The notes under the pieces were generated by a model. The model was not told the origin of the DNA. It did no database searches and saw only the letters and a program-made list of their open reading frames with translations. From positions 1 to 64,000 of the forward strand of contig NQMI01000159.1 in assembly GCA_002270565.1 (NCBI GenBank): 64,000 bases of DNA, read 5' to 3'. The DNA comes from Stenocarpella maydis (Eukaryota > Ascomycota > Sordariomycetes > Diaporthales > Diaporthaceae). Shown here piece after piece: positions 32,480-44,418 of this stretch. Position numbers and translations under genes: made by a program. The number at the start of each line of letters is the position of its first letter. Position 1 is the stretch's first letter.

Positions 32480-34113
32480 TCACTTCCTCGTCTTGCGAGC
32501 GTGCTTCACTAGGTTCTCGATGACGCCCTCGAAAGCCTCCCTCTCCCCGATCTGCTCGTCCGTCCTCTGCTGCCAGTAGTCCAGGACCGCCTTGGCGGTG
32601 CCGTCCAGGCCCTCGAGCCTCTTTACGTGCTCCTTGAGCTCGGCATCCGTCATGCCGTCCAGGGCCTCGTCCGTCGTCGCGCACAGCTGCTTCGCGGCCA
32701 CCAGGTCGAACTCGGGCGGCGGTGCCTTTCTCTTGGTCCCCGCGCGCGCGCTACCTCCTCCGCCTCCTCCACCAGTCCCTCCCCCGGAGTCCGAGGCATT
32801 GCCGCCCTCCTGCCCCGGCTGTGAGGTCTTGAGGCGCGAGGGTCCCTTGGAGCCTGATCGGCGGGAGTCGTTGGATGTTCTGGGTGAGTGGACCGAGGGC
32901 AGGACCAGTTTCTTCTGTTTTGATGCGGGAAGGATCTCGTCCAGGTCCACTGGAACACCCAGAGATACGAGGAAGAGTCGCCTGATGCGTGAGCGGATCC
33001 AGTCTGGGGGTTGAAGTGGTGGCGGGGCGACAAGTTGGGACCAGAGGGAGGCAGAGCGAGGGGTGAGGAATATGGGGTTGTCTTTTGACGGTGATGTTAT
33101 TGTGATGCCCTCGTCTTCTGCTGTTGAGGGGAATAGGGCGTTGAGGTAGGGTTCTGTTGTGCTGAGGATATCGTCTGTATCCATGCCGTCAAAGTCTGGT
33201 ATGGGCTGCCAAGAGTCATCAGCATGGAATGTGGGGGTCGAAACAGATCATGTTGCAGAGGGAGACCACATACAAATGATAGGTGCTGCACAACTGGTGC
33301 TGATGATGTAGCGGGAGGGGGGCCAGGCGTTTCGGGCCCCTGGAAACCATCGTCAAAGTCGCCGAAGTCCGCGTCGTCATCACCGTCCTCGAAGTCGTCG
33401 AAGTCATCTCCGAAGCCATCATCATCTGCACCATCTTGATTGGCAACAGAGGACTCTCGTCTGGAGCGATCGGGCTGTGGCGAGGACTGTGATATTGGTT
33501 CTTGGTCTACAAAAGAAATACTCAGCACTCTTGGGCCTTGTTTGAGAGGAGGATCAACTACACTTTCGTACCAGTTCCCTCTTCCCCGTCCGACGACCCA
33601 TCAGGCTTGCGAACAAGGTCTGCTGGCGTGTCCGCCGTGTACTTCTTCTCTGGGTGGGACTGTTCCTCCGTGTTGCCGTCGCTCTCCTCAACTACAGTTA
33701 TGGGGATGGGACGGCCACCAGGTGTGGGTGACCTGAGCTCTTCCTCCTCTCGGCCCGACTTCTGCTCCTCGGCGACCACCGCTATCTCATCCGGCTCAGC
33801 ATCCTCCTGCCGCAACTTGTACGCCTCGGTCCCGGGGACTTCGCCATAGGAAGGCTCATTGCTGGTCTTCTCCACTCGAAGCCTTGGAACAGGGGAAGCA
33901 CTTGGGCTGTGAGGGGCGGACTGAGCGTCGGAGAAGTGGTCCTCGGATTCAGAATCTGTCCGGGAGACGACGTGAGTGACCGAGTCTTGATACATAGCAT
34001 AGAGCAACCAGGGGACACATTGGCGGGCAGGAAGAAGTACCTAGCTCCCGGGCTCCCGGATCTTTGGTGTCAGTCCTCTCCGGAGGAGAAAGGCTGTCCC
34101 GCCTGCCAGACAT
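32480..34113 (-). CDS. Laa2/aftiphilin-like AP-1 clathrin-adaptor accessory protein (right-arm copy)
   Basis: Minus-strand exons are 34041-34113, 33572-33985, 33274-33506 and 32480-33205, exact mirrors of the left copy with the same product. All introns use GT-AG. Intron 1 (55 nt) and intron 2 (65 nt) both break a glycine/aspartate codon after its first base. Confidence 0.62.
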
Positions 34114-34982
34114 GATCAGATCCTGTTTTGGAAACGTAGGGCTGCAAGAAGACGTCCCCGAGATGGCTCAGGGGATTGAACAGAAGCGTGCTGGCCGAAA
34201 GCACGTGCGGATGAACGATTTGTCTGGCAGCGGTTGAAGGGGGGGGAAGGGGACAGTTGTAGTGTTCAGTCGACGTCCGGGGTAGCACGCGCATATAAAG
34301 AAGCCAAGCCGGGGGCACAGCAGGAGGTGTGTTCAGGCAAGGCTGTTCAGAACGGTCCAGACTGCGCTTGAGGTAGGGTAGAAGGTAATAAGGGTACCTA
34401 TAGGTAGACGATCGACGATTCCAGCCTCGATGCTAACGTCTCACAAAGAGTCTGGACCTGATGGACCCTCGGTGACAGCAGATTGAGGGTGGGGTAGTGC
34501 CTGGCACGCTGCAAGGTTACTGGCAGGAGCTTGGCAGGAGCTGGGAAGAGCTGCACAGCCCAGACAGCCCAGCCCGCCAGAGAACAGCCAGGTCGGCCCT
34601 TGGCCAGCAGCCGCCAAAGCAGGACGGCCTCTAGTCCTCACCCACCAGAGTAGGACCGCTATTTGAACCTTCTTCCCGTTATTAGTGTACAGCGAATTCT
34701 ACCCACCTTTTCAGTTGGCACGGTTCCAGATGTCTCGGCAATGACAGTGTGGCCGCTTCCATGAAAGGTCAATGCATACGAAGTACCTACCTACCTAGGT
34801 AGGTAGTGGAGGCAGATAAGTGATATCCGCCTTTCACGTCTGGAGTGACCGCATCTAGATGCGGTCAAAAACCTGACGAGAAGCATGTTGTGCGAATGTG
34901 ATGAGATAGATAGATGCCTCTGACCACCACACCAAATCCAGCAACTCCAGGTGTCCGGGTCTCCCTCCCAGTGGAGCGGAAA
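34114..34982. other. Gene-free upstream region of the Laa2-like gene (right arm)
   Basis: Mirror of 5801-6669, including the CTACCTAGGTAG-type palindrome near 34783-34803. No gene is seen. Confidence 0.5.
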
Positions 34983-36970
34983 TCCAGGGTGTTGGCCTGT
35001 TTTTTATAAAATAGTACTTCTATAGCAACAGCAGTGGGCAACTACACGCCAGTAGGCAACTGCAGTATGTGACTGCAGCAGTATAATAACTAAGCGCCAG
35101 CTTAGTCCGCACTAACCAGTAAATAGATCCAACTAGTATATAGGCTATACTTATAACACTACTAGTTACTCTATAACGGCTAAAAGAGTAATAGGCCTAA
35201 TATTAATACATAACTTGTATTAATAGTTTCAATAATATAGTGTACCAGGAAGTAGCTAGGACTAGGAAGTAGCTACCTTATTTTCTATATAAAAAACATT
35301 TATATATACCTTATTAAAACTCTTAAACTACACTTAAAATAAACGAAATTCTCAGGGTTTAATTATAGGTGTATAAATTAGCTATATATTTAATTTAAAA
35401 GTTTAAAATCTTTTATTTAGTTATTAAAAAAGCTATAATTTCATTTCTTTAATATAGCTTATATAAAAAAACTAAAAATTTTAAACTTAAGTATTAAGTT
35501 ACCATATTTAATTTAAGGCATTTTAAAACTTATTTTTATTTTAAGCTTAATTTAAAGGTTTTGAAAAAGAATATATAAATATCTTTTTTAATGAAAATTA
35601 ATTGGCTAATTCTTAATAGTTAATATAATTTATTAATAAATAGTATATATATATAATAACTTTATTATATTTACCTACTTAGACTAACCTTAACATTTAT
35701 TTAATATTAAATTATTAATAAACGTTAATATATATTAATATTAATTATATTTAATTCATTATTTATTTTTAAGTAAATTTATTATTTTAAAAGGATTAAA
35801 ACAAATATAATAAGATTAAAAAGTATTAAGGATTATAGAAAACAGCATTTTTAAAATATAAGTTATATATTTAATTTTTATATTACTTTTATATTAATTA
35901 ATTAATTTATATATTTAATATAACATAGGGTATTAGGAAGTAGCTAGGACTAGGAAGTGGCCATCCTGCTTTCCTATATAAAAACGTCCGTGTACACCCT
36001 GCTCAAACCCTTAAACTAGGCCTAAAATAACTGAAAATTTCAGGGTTTGATTATAAGTATATAAATAAGTTAGGGTATTATTTTTAGAAATTTTGGATTT
36101 TCTTACCTTAATTATTTGAGAATTTAATTTTAGACCCTTATAATTTCATAATACTAATATAACTTATGTAAGGAAATTTTGAAACTTAAGTAAAAAAAAA
36201 CTATAACTAAAGTATATAGAATTTAAGCTACCCTGAAATTTAGATTTATTTTAGGCTTAGTTTAATATTTTTAATAGAGTTAGTATAAATATTTTATATA
36301 TATAATATTAAAGTAGCTATATATAATACCTAGTTACTTTTTAATAAGTTATTATTTATTTAATATATTATTAATCAAAATACCTAAAAAGTCTTTATAT
36401 AACTCATAAGCTTTGTATTTATTATTATATTAAGCTAGCTTAATACTTTTATTATAGTTTATACTATATAAGGTAATTAAAAGAGTTATTTAAATAAAGA
36501 GTTTAATATTAGCTAATCTTATATTTAGATATAGTATAGTGACACCTTTTAGTATAGCTTATTATATTATATTTAACCTCTCTAGGGATGCTAATATATA
36601 GAGGTCTTAGGTTTAATCCCTACTTATATTAACTATATACTCATAGGTTACAACTATTAGGCTAGTTAGTCTTATTACTTAATACCTAGTATAGATCTGA
36701 GGGTTAGTCACCTATGTCTAGGGCTTTAGGATGAAGCCTTAGGGGGAGAAGTATAATATTATGGTCCGCACTATATAAGGTGGTTAGAAGAGATATTTGA
36801 ATGGAGAGTTTGAATATTAGCTAATTTTTTACTTAGATGTAATACAGTAGCACCTTCTAATATAGCTTATTATAACTTTATTAATATATTATGATATTAT
36901 GATATTATATATATATACATATATATATAATCAAGGCTTTATTAATTATTTAATTATTTAGTAATGTAAT
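34983..36970. repeat. AT-rich RIP-decayed repeat block (right arm)
   Basis: Mirror of 3813-5800. The 110-bp direct repeats fall at 36455-36564 and 36763-36872. There is not a single additional transition relative to the left-arm block over 2 kb, despite its RIP-type decay. Confidence 0.7.
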
Positions 36971-37541
36971 TGTTAAACGGAACCGCTCAGCAAGGACTTA
37001 CCCTAGACTTCGTGCAAGGAGTTACCCTAGACTTTTTAGCAAGGAGTTACCCTAGACTTGCGAGTCAGGCGATTTTCGCTAAGTACGCCCAGTGCGTGCG
37101 TGACGCAAGATGAGTTTGGTGGCCGTGAGTCGATTATTTTGGCCTGCATTTGCACCTTAATTCAGACCTCTGCATTACCCTTATTTCTTACCCAAAAAGT
37201 ATATGACTTAGTGCATTGGATAGCCTGATTTCTGAAGTTTGTATGTACTTAATTTGGGCATTGCTAGGGCTATGGTTGGCTGGCTGCTTGGAACCAAAGA
37301 TGGTGTGTTGGAAGGGCGAATTTTCCGGCATTTGCAAATTTGCACCAGAGCCGACCGCAGCGTGCCCAGGGGTGAGACGACGTCGGAGGGTATATAAGGA
37401 GGGCTTACAGAAGCCCAACTTAATTCAATACAAAGTTGTCCAGACCATTGTCAATCGTCCCAATTCGCCTCAGAGCACCACACTGCGACCCTGCCGAAAC
37501 ACACGCTGAACTGAATGCTATTCTATAGCACAAATTCATCA
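36971..37541 (+). repeat. Complete LTR, sense (right-arm tip)
   Basis: It begins TGTTAAACGG and ends ATTCATCA, 571 bp, with tatataagg near 37391 and the hairpin just downstream. It differs from the left-arm LTR by two substitutions (37353, 37481) and a 4-base shorter GT/CA run. No target-site duplication is apparent, as expected if later rearrangement followed insertion. Confidence 0.8.
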
Positions 37542-37544
37542 GAA

Positions 37545-37848
37545 TATGTACTTAATTTGGGTATTGCTAGGGCTATGGTTGGCTAGTTGCTTGGAACCAA
37601 AGATGGTGTGTTGGAAGGGCGAATTTTCCGGCATTTGCAAATTTGCACCAGAGCCTACCGCAGCGTGCCCAGGGGTGAGACGACGTCGGAGGGTATATAA
37701 GGAGGGCTTACAGAAGCCCAACTTAATTCAATACAAAGTTGTCCAGACCATTGTCAATCGTCCGAATTCGCCTCAGAGCACCATACTGCGACCCTGCCGA
37801 AACACACACACGCTGAACTGAATGCTATTCTATAGCACAAATTCATCA
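37545..37848 (+). repeat. Partial second LTR in tandem, sense
   Basis: About 304 bp matching the last part of the LTR (from tatgtacttaatttggg to ATTCATCA), directly following the complete copy. At all three positions where the palindrome arms differ, this copy agrees with the left-arm LTR. Confidence 0.75.
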
Positions 37849-40380
37849 GAATTATAATATTAGTTCTTAGGGCTAGAAGGGGTGCTTATCCTAGGTAGTC
37901 TTATGGTTCCTTCTACTGGGCTTATAGCGTAAGTATAGCCTAAGGGATAGGTTTTCCTTCTATCCTAGGGTCAATCTGCAGGAGTTCCTCCCTATTTCTT
38001 ACTGCTAGGGTTCTTCCCTACTTTCCTAAAGCGTTCTTAGGAAACTATCCGGTGGCTTCCTTATTACTATAGTGAGTAATATAGCTGTTGTTAAAGCAAG
38101 CTATCTAACTGAGCGATATGTATATTATTCTGGGCTTCTGGGGATTCTTTATTAGTAGGATAAGCTGCTATTGTGCCTTATCTTTCTGATGTTTCTTATA
38201 CTAGGACTTAGTGTATTATGAGAAGTATAGACTATTATAAAGGTCTTCTTCATTAAGGTTATAAAAGTTGCATTCTTTATCTAAGTCTTAATTTAGATAT
38301 ACTTAATATTAATTATATACATTTATTCTATAGATATAGTACTTATTTATAAGTTCCTATTACGGTTTGGACCCAGGTGGTTCTCGTATGCTGCGGGCGG
38401 CTATATTGGCTTAACGGGTAGCTTCATTAGCTTGTTGGGTTCCTTTAGGTACTGACTTCCAGTTCCTGTTTTTCTTTAGAGCCCTATATTCTGAAGCAAA
38501 GTGTTCTATCTTGTTGCAATTATAGCACTTAATGCTTTTCTTATTCTTGCATTAGGCAACATCCAGCTTTATAGGGCCTGCATATTATCCCTACTAAGTG
38601 CTTAGCTTCTAATACTTCTTTCCTATATTAGATTTATACTTATAGAATGTAGTTTATTTAGAAGTTTATTCTTTTTTTTTAAGCATTATTTATAAAGTCT
38701 ATTATTAATCTAGATAGCTATTTCCATATAGCATAAAAAATCATTAGATTAGTTTATAACTTTACTAAGTTCGTTTTTTACTTTATTCTTTAATCCGCAG
38801 TAGAATATGAATTTCTTTATATTATTAGTGTAGTTAATTTTAATATAGATTTATTGGAATTCTGCCATATAGTTAATTGCTGAATCATGCTGTTTGCAAT
38901 TCGCTAGGTCCCTTTCTGCCTGCCGTTCTTCATTTGGGTCCTAAAATAGGGACCTAAGGGCGTCCTTATAGCCTTTATAGCTGCTGAAAATCCATTGCAT
39001 TTTAAGCTTACAGGCTTTAAATGATTCCATATTAATAAAGTTAATTAGGTAGGGTTCAAACTAAGCTAAGGCTTATTCTTTAAGGAAAGAGGATGCATAT
39101 ATAACCCTTTTTCCCCTAGGCTGTGCATCTAGCTTATGGAAGTACTAATAGGCCCTAACCTATGTTAAGTATGCCTGAAGTTATTTAGTAATTCCATTAT
39201 AGGGGGCTGGAGTATTAAGCTTAATATATTCCTTTATTTGGATTGGGGTGTTAATAATGTTGGCTCCAGCTTGGAGAGTAGTAATCTCCTATTAAAGCTG
39301 TTTGACTTCTGTATTGCATTAAGCTTAACCTTCTATATGGAGGTGCAACTACTCAACCTTATTAACTAGTTCCTGGATATAAGGGTTTATAGTCTTGTTG
39401 TTAGTAAGTTTGTTCAGCTTGTGGAGAAGGTTGCGGGTAGGAGTGGTTATTCTAGAGTCTGATATTATAAAGAATTTTGTGTATAATATTGCTTAAAGTC
39501 TGTATAGCAATATATAAATAAGAGTTATTAAAATATAATAATTAAAAGGGTTTCTAAGTATATTAATTCTAAAAGATCAAGGGTTTATATCTAAAATATA
39601 TTATTACGTAGTTATTAAGTAATATTATTAACTTAATAATAATTACTAGCTATAAGGCTATTTAATATTAGAATTAAATACTTAGATTAATAACTGAAGA
39701 GTCTGTTCTATAAAAGCTACCTAATATAATAATAATTATGTCCTTATATGTTCTGACTCTTTATTCATTATTAATAGTATTGATGGTAATCCTGTTGATT
39801 AAGTGTTGCTTGATGGAATCGATAATGATCTTATCGATTGTGGTGGGTCCCTAACCCTAACCCTGATAAGGTGGCGTTACTGATTGGATCAGGCCCCCGC
39901 GAGGAAAACCCCCGGTGAAGGGCTGGACGCCCCAACAGAAGACGCCATCAGTCGGCGGTTACACTGTTGGTCCATAACAGGAAGGTAAGGTAAGCTATAA
40001 GGGCCTTTATTTTTAATTAAGTTAATCTAAGGCCTAAGCTACTTTAGTTAATAATAAATAATACTAATAAGTCTTCCTAATAGTTAGAAAGATATTATTA
40101 AGAGTTAGTAGCTTTGTAATATTTAATAATGCTTATATAATAATGATAAAGTATTAATATACGTATAGATTATAGTTTAGAAATAGCTTTTAAAGATATA
40201 TTATTAGCTATTACTATAAGAGTATTATAAATATTAGCTTTTATATGCTACTTTATAATAGTCTAGTTGAGTTATAGAAGAAGTTTAGTAATAAGAAAAA
40301 AATCCCTTATTAAGGAATTAAAGTTTTTTTATTAGGGGGTACTAGATATAAATATTGCATTATGCGTATGCGGGGGGGGC
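37849..40380 (-). mobile_element. RIP-degraded Ty3/Gypsy gag relic and leader, antisense
   Basis: On the minus strand a decayed gag is readable through stops from about 39480 to 38350. It includes a capsid-like stretch (WFEPYLINFI, then DPNEERQAERDLANCKQ, then FYCGLKNKVKNELSK) and a CCHC-type knuckle CYNCNKIEHFASEY near 38530-38480, whose last cysteine is now tyrosine. Upstream in its own orientation (about 39990-39840) is a GC-richer leader containing a short telomere-like repeat. From about 39960 to 40370 the sequence is again AT-rich. Pol is absent from this piece; gag here and pol at 157-2395 may come from the same family. Confidence 0.78.
39849..39864. repeat. Short interstitial telomere-like repeat
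   Basis: Two and two-thirds units of CCCTAA occur in the GC-richer leader of the gag relic. It is too short to be a telomere. Confidence 0.6.
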
Positions 40381-40973
40381 CGAATGTGGGCCACCCACGT
40401 TAAACTTTTATGCTAAATAGCAGAAAGTATTTTATACGACCGCATCATATGGTTGCGATTAGTGTATTCCCAAAAGGTCTTGGCGGTCTTGGCGATATAC
40501 TCACAGAAAGCTGCGTCAGGTTCTGATAGCCTGTCAAAATGAGTTGCCTAGTGTACATGTAAATAATTCATTACCCGTAGCGTGTCGTAAATCATTGTGA
40601 CACCTGCAAACATACAGCCAGCCTCTCATGGAAAGAAGTCCTAATGTGCTCCGTAGATACTGGTCAGCACCCTCCATTCGGATTTGTGACTGGAAGCCTA
40701 GCCCGTCGGGACCAGTCGGCCTTGTAACTAGCCACTCATTACACTGGTTAGCATCCCATACCTCATGACCAACCAGTATAGCTTCATAACTGGTCTCACG
40801 GGTATTACAAACTGGTTTTTTTTTTGGACTGCCTTGCTGAGTATACAAGTTTGAATATGATTGATGAATTCTCAGCCCATATGTAACCTCGAAAAGCCAC
40901 CGGCATACTTAACTAGGTGGAGAATGGCTGGATTCGACCACTAGTTCCAGAGTCTTCACTTGGCAAGACCAAT
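40381..40973. other. Gene-free stretch
   Basis: Transition from RIP-decayed DNA to normal composition. The phrase gtgggccacccacgtta at about 40389-40405 resembles 12032-12048. Several aactggt/accagt phrases occur at 40700-40815. A 104-codon minus frame begins with TTG and is not accepted. Confidence 0.4.
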
Positions 40974-42474
40974 CTATCCGGCCATCAACTGTACCAAAAC
41001 CGCCGAGCTCTGGAACATAGTGATTTTAGCCCGCCTGTTCTCCACGGCCAGAACCTCGGTGTCATTCCGGACACCCGTAGCCTCCTTTCCCAGGCTCTCA
41101 TATGTCCACTGACTCCCCCCATATGTAATCGTATCAGCGCTTGCGCCTGCGCCCAACGGACTACTAAGCAAGTCCACCTTCACACTGGTGACGCCTTCCG
41201 GCAGCCCAACCGCGATGGTCTGACTGGCCCTCCCTGTCGCGGAGCTCGAGCTGTTCCAGTAGTCCAGGTTCACAAGGGCCAGCCTCTTTGGCGCGCCATC
41301 TTCAAAGGCTGCATACCCGGCCCAGTTCCCGGTGGGCTCGTCCGTAATGTGCAGCTGCGTCACCCGGGCCCTGCCGCTGCTGCCGACAAGGTCCGCCACG
41401 AACGGCTGCGCGTAGTAGCTGGCGAACACCTGCGGCTGGGAGTCGCGCGAGGCCACCGGCAGCCAGAGGTCGAAGCCGCTGTGCACTGCAGCATTGAGAG
41501 TCAGCTTTTAAAGAACCATTGAAGAAGTTTCGTTCAAACATAGCGTGGATCAGGCCATAGTATGGCCATGGAATTAAGATATAGGCGCCGGGAGGGGACT
41601 TCTTATCCCAAAGCGGTTCAAAAATGACTCTAGAAGCTGCTTACTGATCTGCTGGAAGTTGAAGCGGGCGATGCCGATGGTCAGGCTGTAGAGCTGGAAG
41701 TCGACCTGCCAGAGTGCGGAGCCCAGGAACGGCCTGGTAGGGGTAGTCGTGGGTTGGGTTTAGGGAGTTGCCGATTTCGGACAAGACATAAGGGATGTGA
41801 GGTTTGTTCTCCTTGAGCCAGTCGACTGCAGGCTTCAGGAGGTCGAGGCGGCGCCTTATGGCGCTATGAGACATCAGCCCTGTCTCGAAGTCTTCAGCTG
41901 TGCCGCAGCAGTCTATCTGGTAGTAGTGGTGCGCGACAGTCTTGACAATATTGCCATCGTCGATGCCCAGGCCGAAGCCTGTGGGCACATCAAGGATATA
42001 GGCGTCCTCGAGACCAAAGTGGGCGCTGGTGTCGAAGGCCTGGAAGAAAGGCTCGGCCGGAATATCCACGGCCTTGAGAATGGCGCCTGCATATGCCGTG
42101 AAATTTCCAACATAAGATTCATTACCCTGCTTGCCTTGACAGGTCGGCGGCCCCAGTGGACCTGAAGGATAAAGATCGGCCTCGTTCCCTGGCTCGAATG
42201 AATGGATCCTGTCGATGCCGATATGATCCGCCACAGTCGTGGCCCAGAGCACAGTCTCGGTTATATCCGTGATAGCGAGAGGTGTTTGGATGATGTATGA
42301 CGCATCAGGGAAATTAAGACACAGGTCCCAATAAGACGGGCCGATTGTGGTCCCGCCCACATCTTGATAGTTGTCGACCTCTGCCCTGGGCCCAGCAGGC
42401 GTCGTCTGGGACGACTGACGGGACCGATACATGAGGGGATGCTGCAGTAGAGACTGCGAGGTACCCGGTGACAT
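40974..42474 (-). pseudogene. Glycoside hydrolase family 79 (beta-glucuronidase-like) pseudogene, 5'-truncated and frameshifted
   Basis: The frame from 42474 holds TIGPSYWDLC, then HSFEPGNEADLY, whose E in GNE fits the GH79 acid/base region, and VLSEIGNSLNPTHDYPYQAV (nucleophile region). At about 41715 one extra C shifts the frame. In the next frame homology resumes as GSALWQVDFQLYSLTIG and IARFNFQQI. The last exon (about 40974-41482) encodes the GH79 C-terminal beta domain, with FASYYAQPFVADLVGSSG, RLALVNLDYWNSSSS and ADTITYGGSQWTYES, up to SSAVLVQLMAG. The expected signal peptide and first 100 or so residues are absent upstream of VGGTT. Whether the extra C is real or a sequencing error should be checked, but the missing 5' end argues for a dead gene. 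Confidence 0.75.
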
Positions 42475-43496
42475 GCTGCATGCATCGAGGCATCATTGCA
42501 GCCACAACTTCGACTGCCCTGGGGCAAGTTGTCAAGCCTACAAAATAGTAAATACGTTGATGCTATGAGGTTCTCTTCAGGAGCTAGTTAGTTAGTACTT
42601 TCCAGTGGGCACCAGATGCGCCAGCCCAGGTGACTTCTTGAATTATCCAGACAGCTTCTCACAATATCCGTGCACTGCACCTTTACATACATATGCAGCT
42701 TGCCTTGACCAGCCATTGTGCCTGTGAGGTGTGAAGACCAGCAAGGTTTGATTGCAGCCATGTCTGTCCTCGGACCGTGAGGGGCCCGGTCATTCAGCAA
42801 CACAGCTGCATGTCTACCAAGACCAAAGCCTTCGCCGTCCAAGTTAAGAGGGGTGAAGGCCCCACCCTTTAAGGCCATGGCTGTCATCATGGCTGTCCTG
42901 ATCGGCAATGATCTGAGCTATGGTCGATTGCGTTGCCTCTTCTTACCAAGACGGATGTTCTGCAAAAATCAAGTAGACCCACAAATGTCGAGCAGGCGAG
43001 CCCTTCCCCGCAGGTCGGTGTGCGTGAGTATTAATGCGTACTTATTAGATAGGTACGTCACGAGGCAGCCAGGATGGACACAGGGGTGCATTTTGTGTGA
43101 TGATATATTTGCTGGGCTGTTTGGGTAGGTATGTACAGGTTGCTGATGTACTCGTGGACATTACTCTTCGTGCCCATCTGAGTGATGATCACTTGTGACA
43201 AATGGCAGCCTAGAAATATTCCAGCCGACTGAGGTGGTTACTATGACAGATGCTGCATAAGAAAAATTCCAAATTTTCTTGCCTAGTTTCATCCAGAGCA
43301 TTCTAAGTGTGGACCCCCCACCACATTAACAACTATTGGGTTAATTGCCCTTTGATGCCCACCCGCTTTGGTATCAAGTTGTAGGTAGTCTCGGGACAGA
43401 GGGGCAATTGAATGTGCGGGGCCTCTATGCTGAGACACCACCCAACATCTAATTAGCAAACCATGCACGCGTTCCACTGACTCCCAACTGCCACGC
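42475..43496. other. Gene-free stretch between GH79 relic and secreted-protein gene
   Basis: Frames of 91-107 codons on both strands show no domain, signal peptide or splice-consistent extension. The missing GH79 N-terminus was looked for here and not found. Confidence 0.45.
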
Positions 43497-43920
43497 CTAG
43501 CAAAGACAAGGCAAGTGCAGCGTCTGGTAATTACTGCATGTGGCACCGCTGGGCATCGCGCTGCCCGTCTGCAGGTAGACCTGCCAGTAGCCCCCGTCGA
43601 GTTTGCAGGCAAGGAAGTTGAGTTCTGCCGAGATCACAACAGGGCGGACGCCCGTCAGCCTTCCATCCCCGGGGCTTGGATTTCTCCCTCGTGAGAATGT
43701 GAGAAAGGGGGACGTGTCGGAGGATGATACTCACGCCTTCCCCAGCTGCTCCCTTGCGCCGTGATGATGGTGTCGCCCTCGAGGGCCCACGCGCTCATGG
43801 ACGCCGCCGGGCCGAACGTCAGCGTCTTGTACGAGGTGCTGTCGCTGCCAACGTTGAGATAGAGGCTCGTGTTGGTGGACTGGACTGTTGGTCATGTTAA
43901 GAGGTAATTTTTTTCTTTTC

Positions 43921-43951
<31 letters not shown>

Positions 43952-44418
43952 AAAACAAAAACTTTTTGTGNGTTGGTCATGTTAAGAGGTAATTTTTTTC
44001 TTTTCCTTTCTTTTTTTTTTTTAAAAAAAAAAAAGAAAAACAAAAACTTTTTGTGATGTATGGCCCACCGTCCCCCCTCCCCCCCCCCACCAGGGGGTAG
44101 GCTGACTTACTGCTACCATTAATATTAAAGGTCGCGGCCGAGGCCTCGGGTCCCACCACGACAAGGGAGGCTGCCATCCCGCAAAACGTCAGCAGAGATG
44201 TTGGTCCGGTAAAGCAAAGCCGCGCGTTTCTCCCGTCTTTCTCATCTCGCCACTTTTTAGATATGTGGAGTGGGTTGTGCAAGCTACTTGCCGTTCTTGG
44301 GGTACGACTGCAGGTAAAGATGATAGATGGGATCCTGCACGGCGCGGATCTGCTCCGGCTTAGCCAGGGCGGCGCCCGCGCAAGCCACGGCATAGGCGGC
44401 AAGGATGGAATATAGCAT
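43497..44418 (-). CDS. Small secreted protein of unknown function
   Basis: Four exons on the minus strand (44292-44418, 44111-44170, 43735-43884, 43497-43624) join in phase to 154 residues. Residues 1-19 (MLYSILAAYAVACAGAALA) look like a signal peptide. The mature part contains HLYLQSYPKN, LVVVGPEASAATFNI, TNTSLYLNVGSDSTSY, AWALEGDTIITAQGSSWG and YWQVYLQTGS, ending in HLPCLC. Four cysteines lie in the last exon, suggesting disulfides in an extracellular protein. I do not recognise a named family. Intron 1 uses a GC donor (GCAAGT) with AG acceptor if this model is right. Intron 2 (43885-44110) contains the contig join and an 84-bp duplicate, so its true length is probably near 141 nt. Confidence 0.7.
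43887..44055. other. Contig join: N at 43971 flanked by an 84-bp duplicated end
   Basis: 43887-43970 and 43972-44055 both run from gttggtcatgttaagagg through a poly-T/poly-A tract to actttttgtg. They differ only inside the homopolymer. This is the pattern of two overlapping contig ends that were abutted instead of merged. Confidence 0.85.

Larger units (their letters stand above)
20392..37555. repeat. Right arm of the giant inverted repeat
   Basis: This is the mirror image of 3228-20391 with no spacer at the centre. Unlike the left arm, it continues without interruption past its tip into a partial LTR, a gag relic and unique genes. It is therefore the arm anchored to neighbouring chromosome sequence in this assembly. 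Confidence 0.97.
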
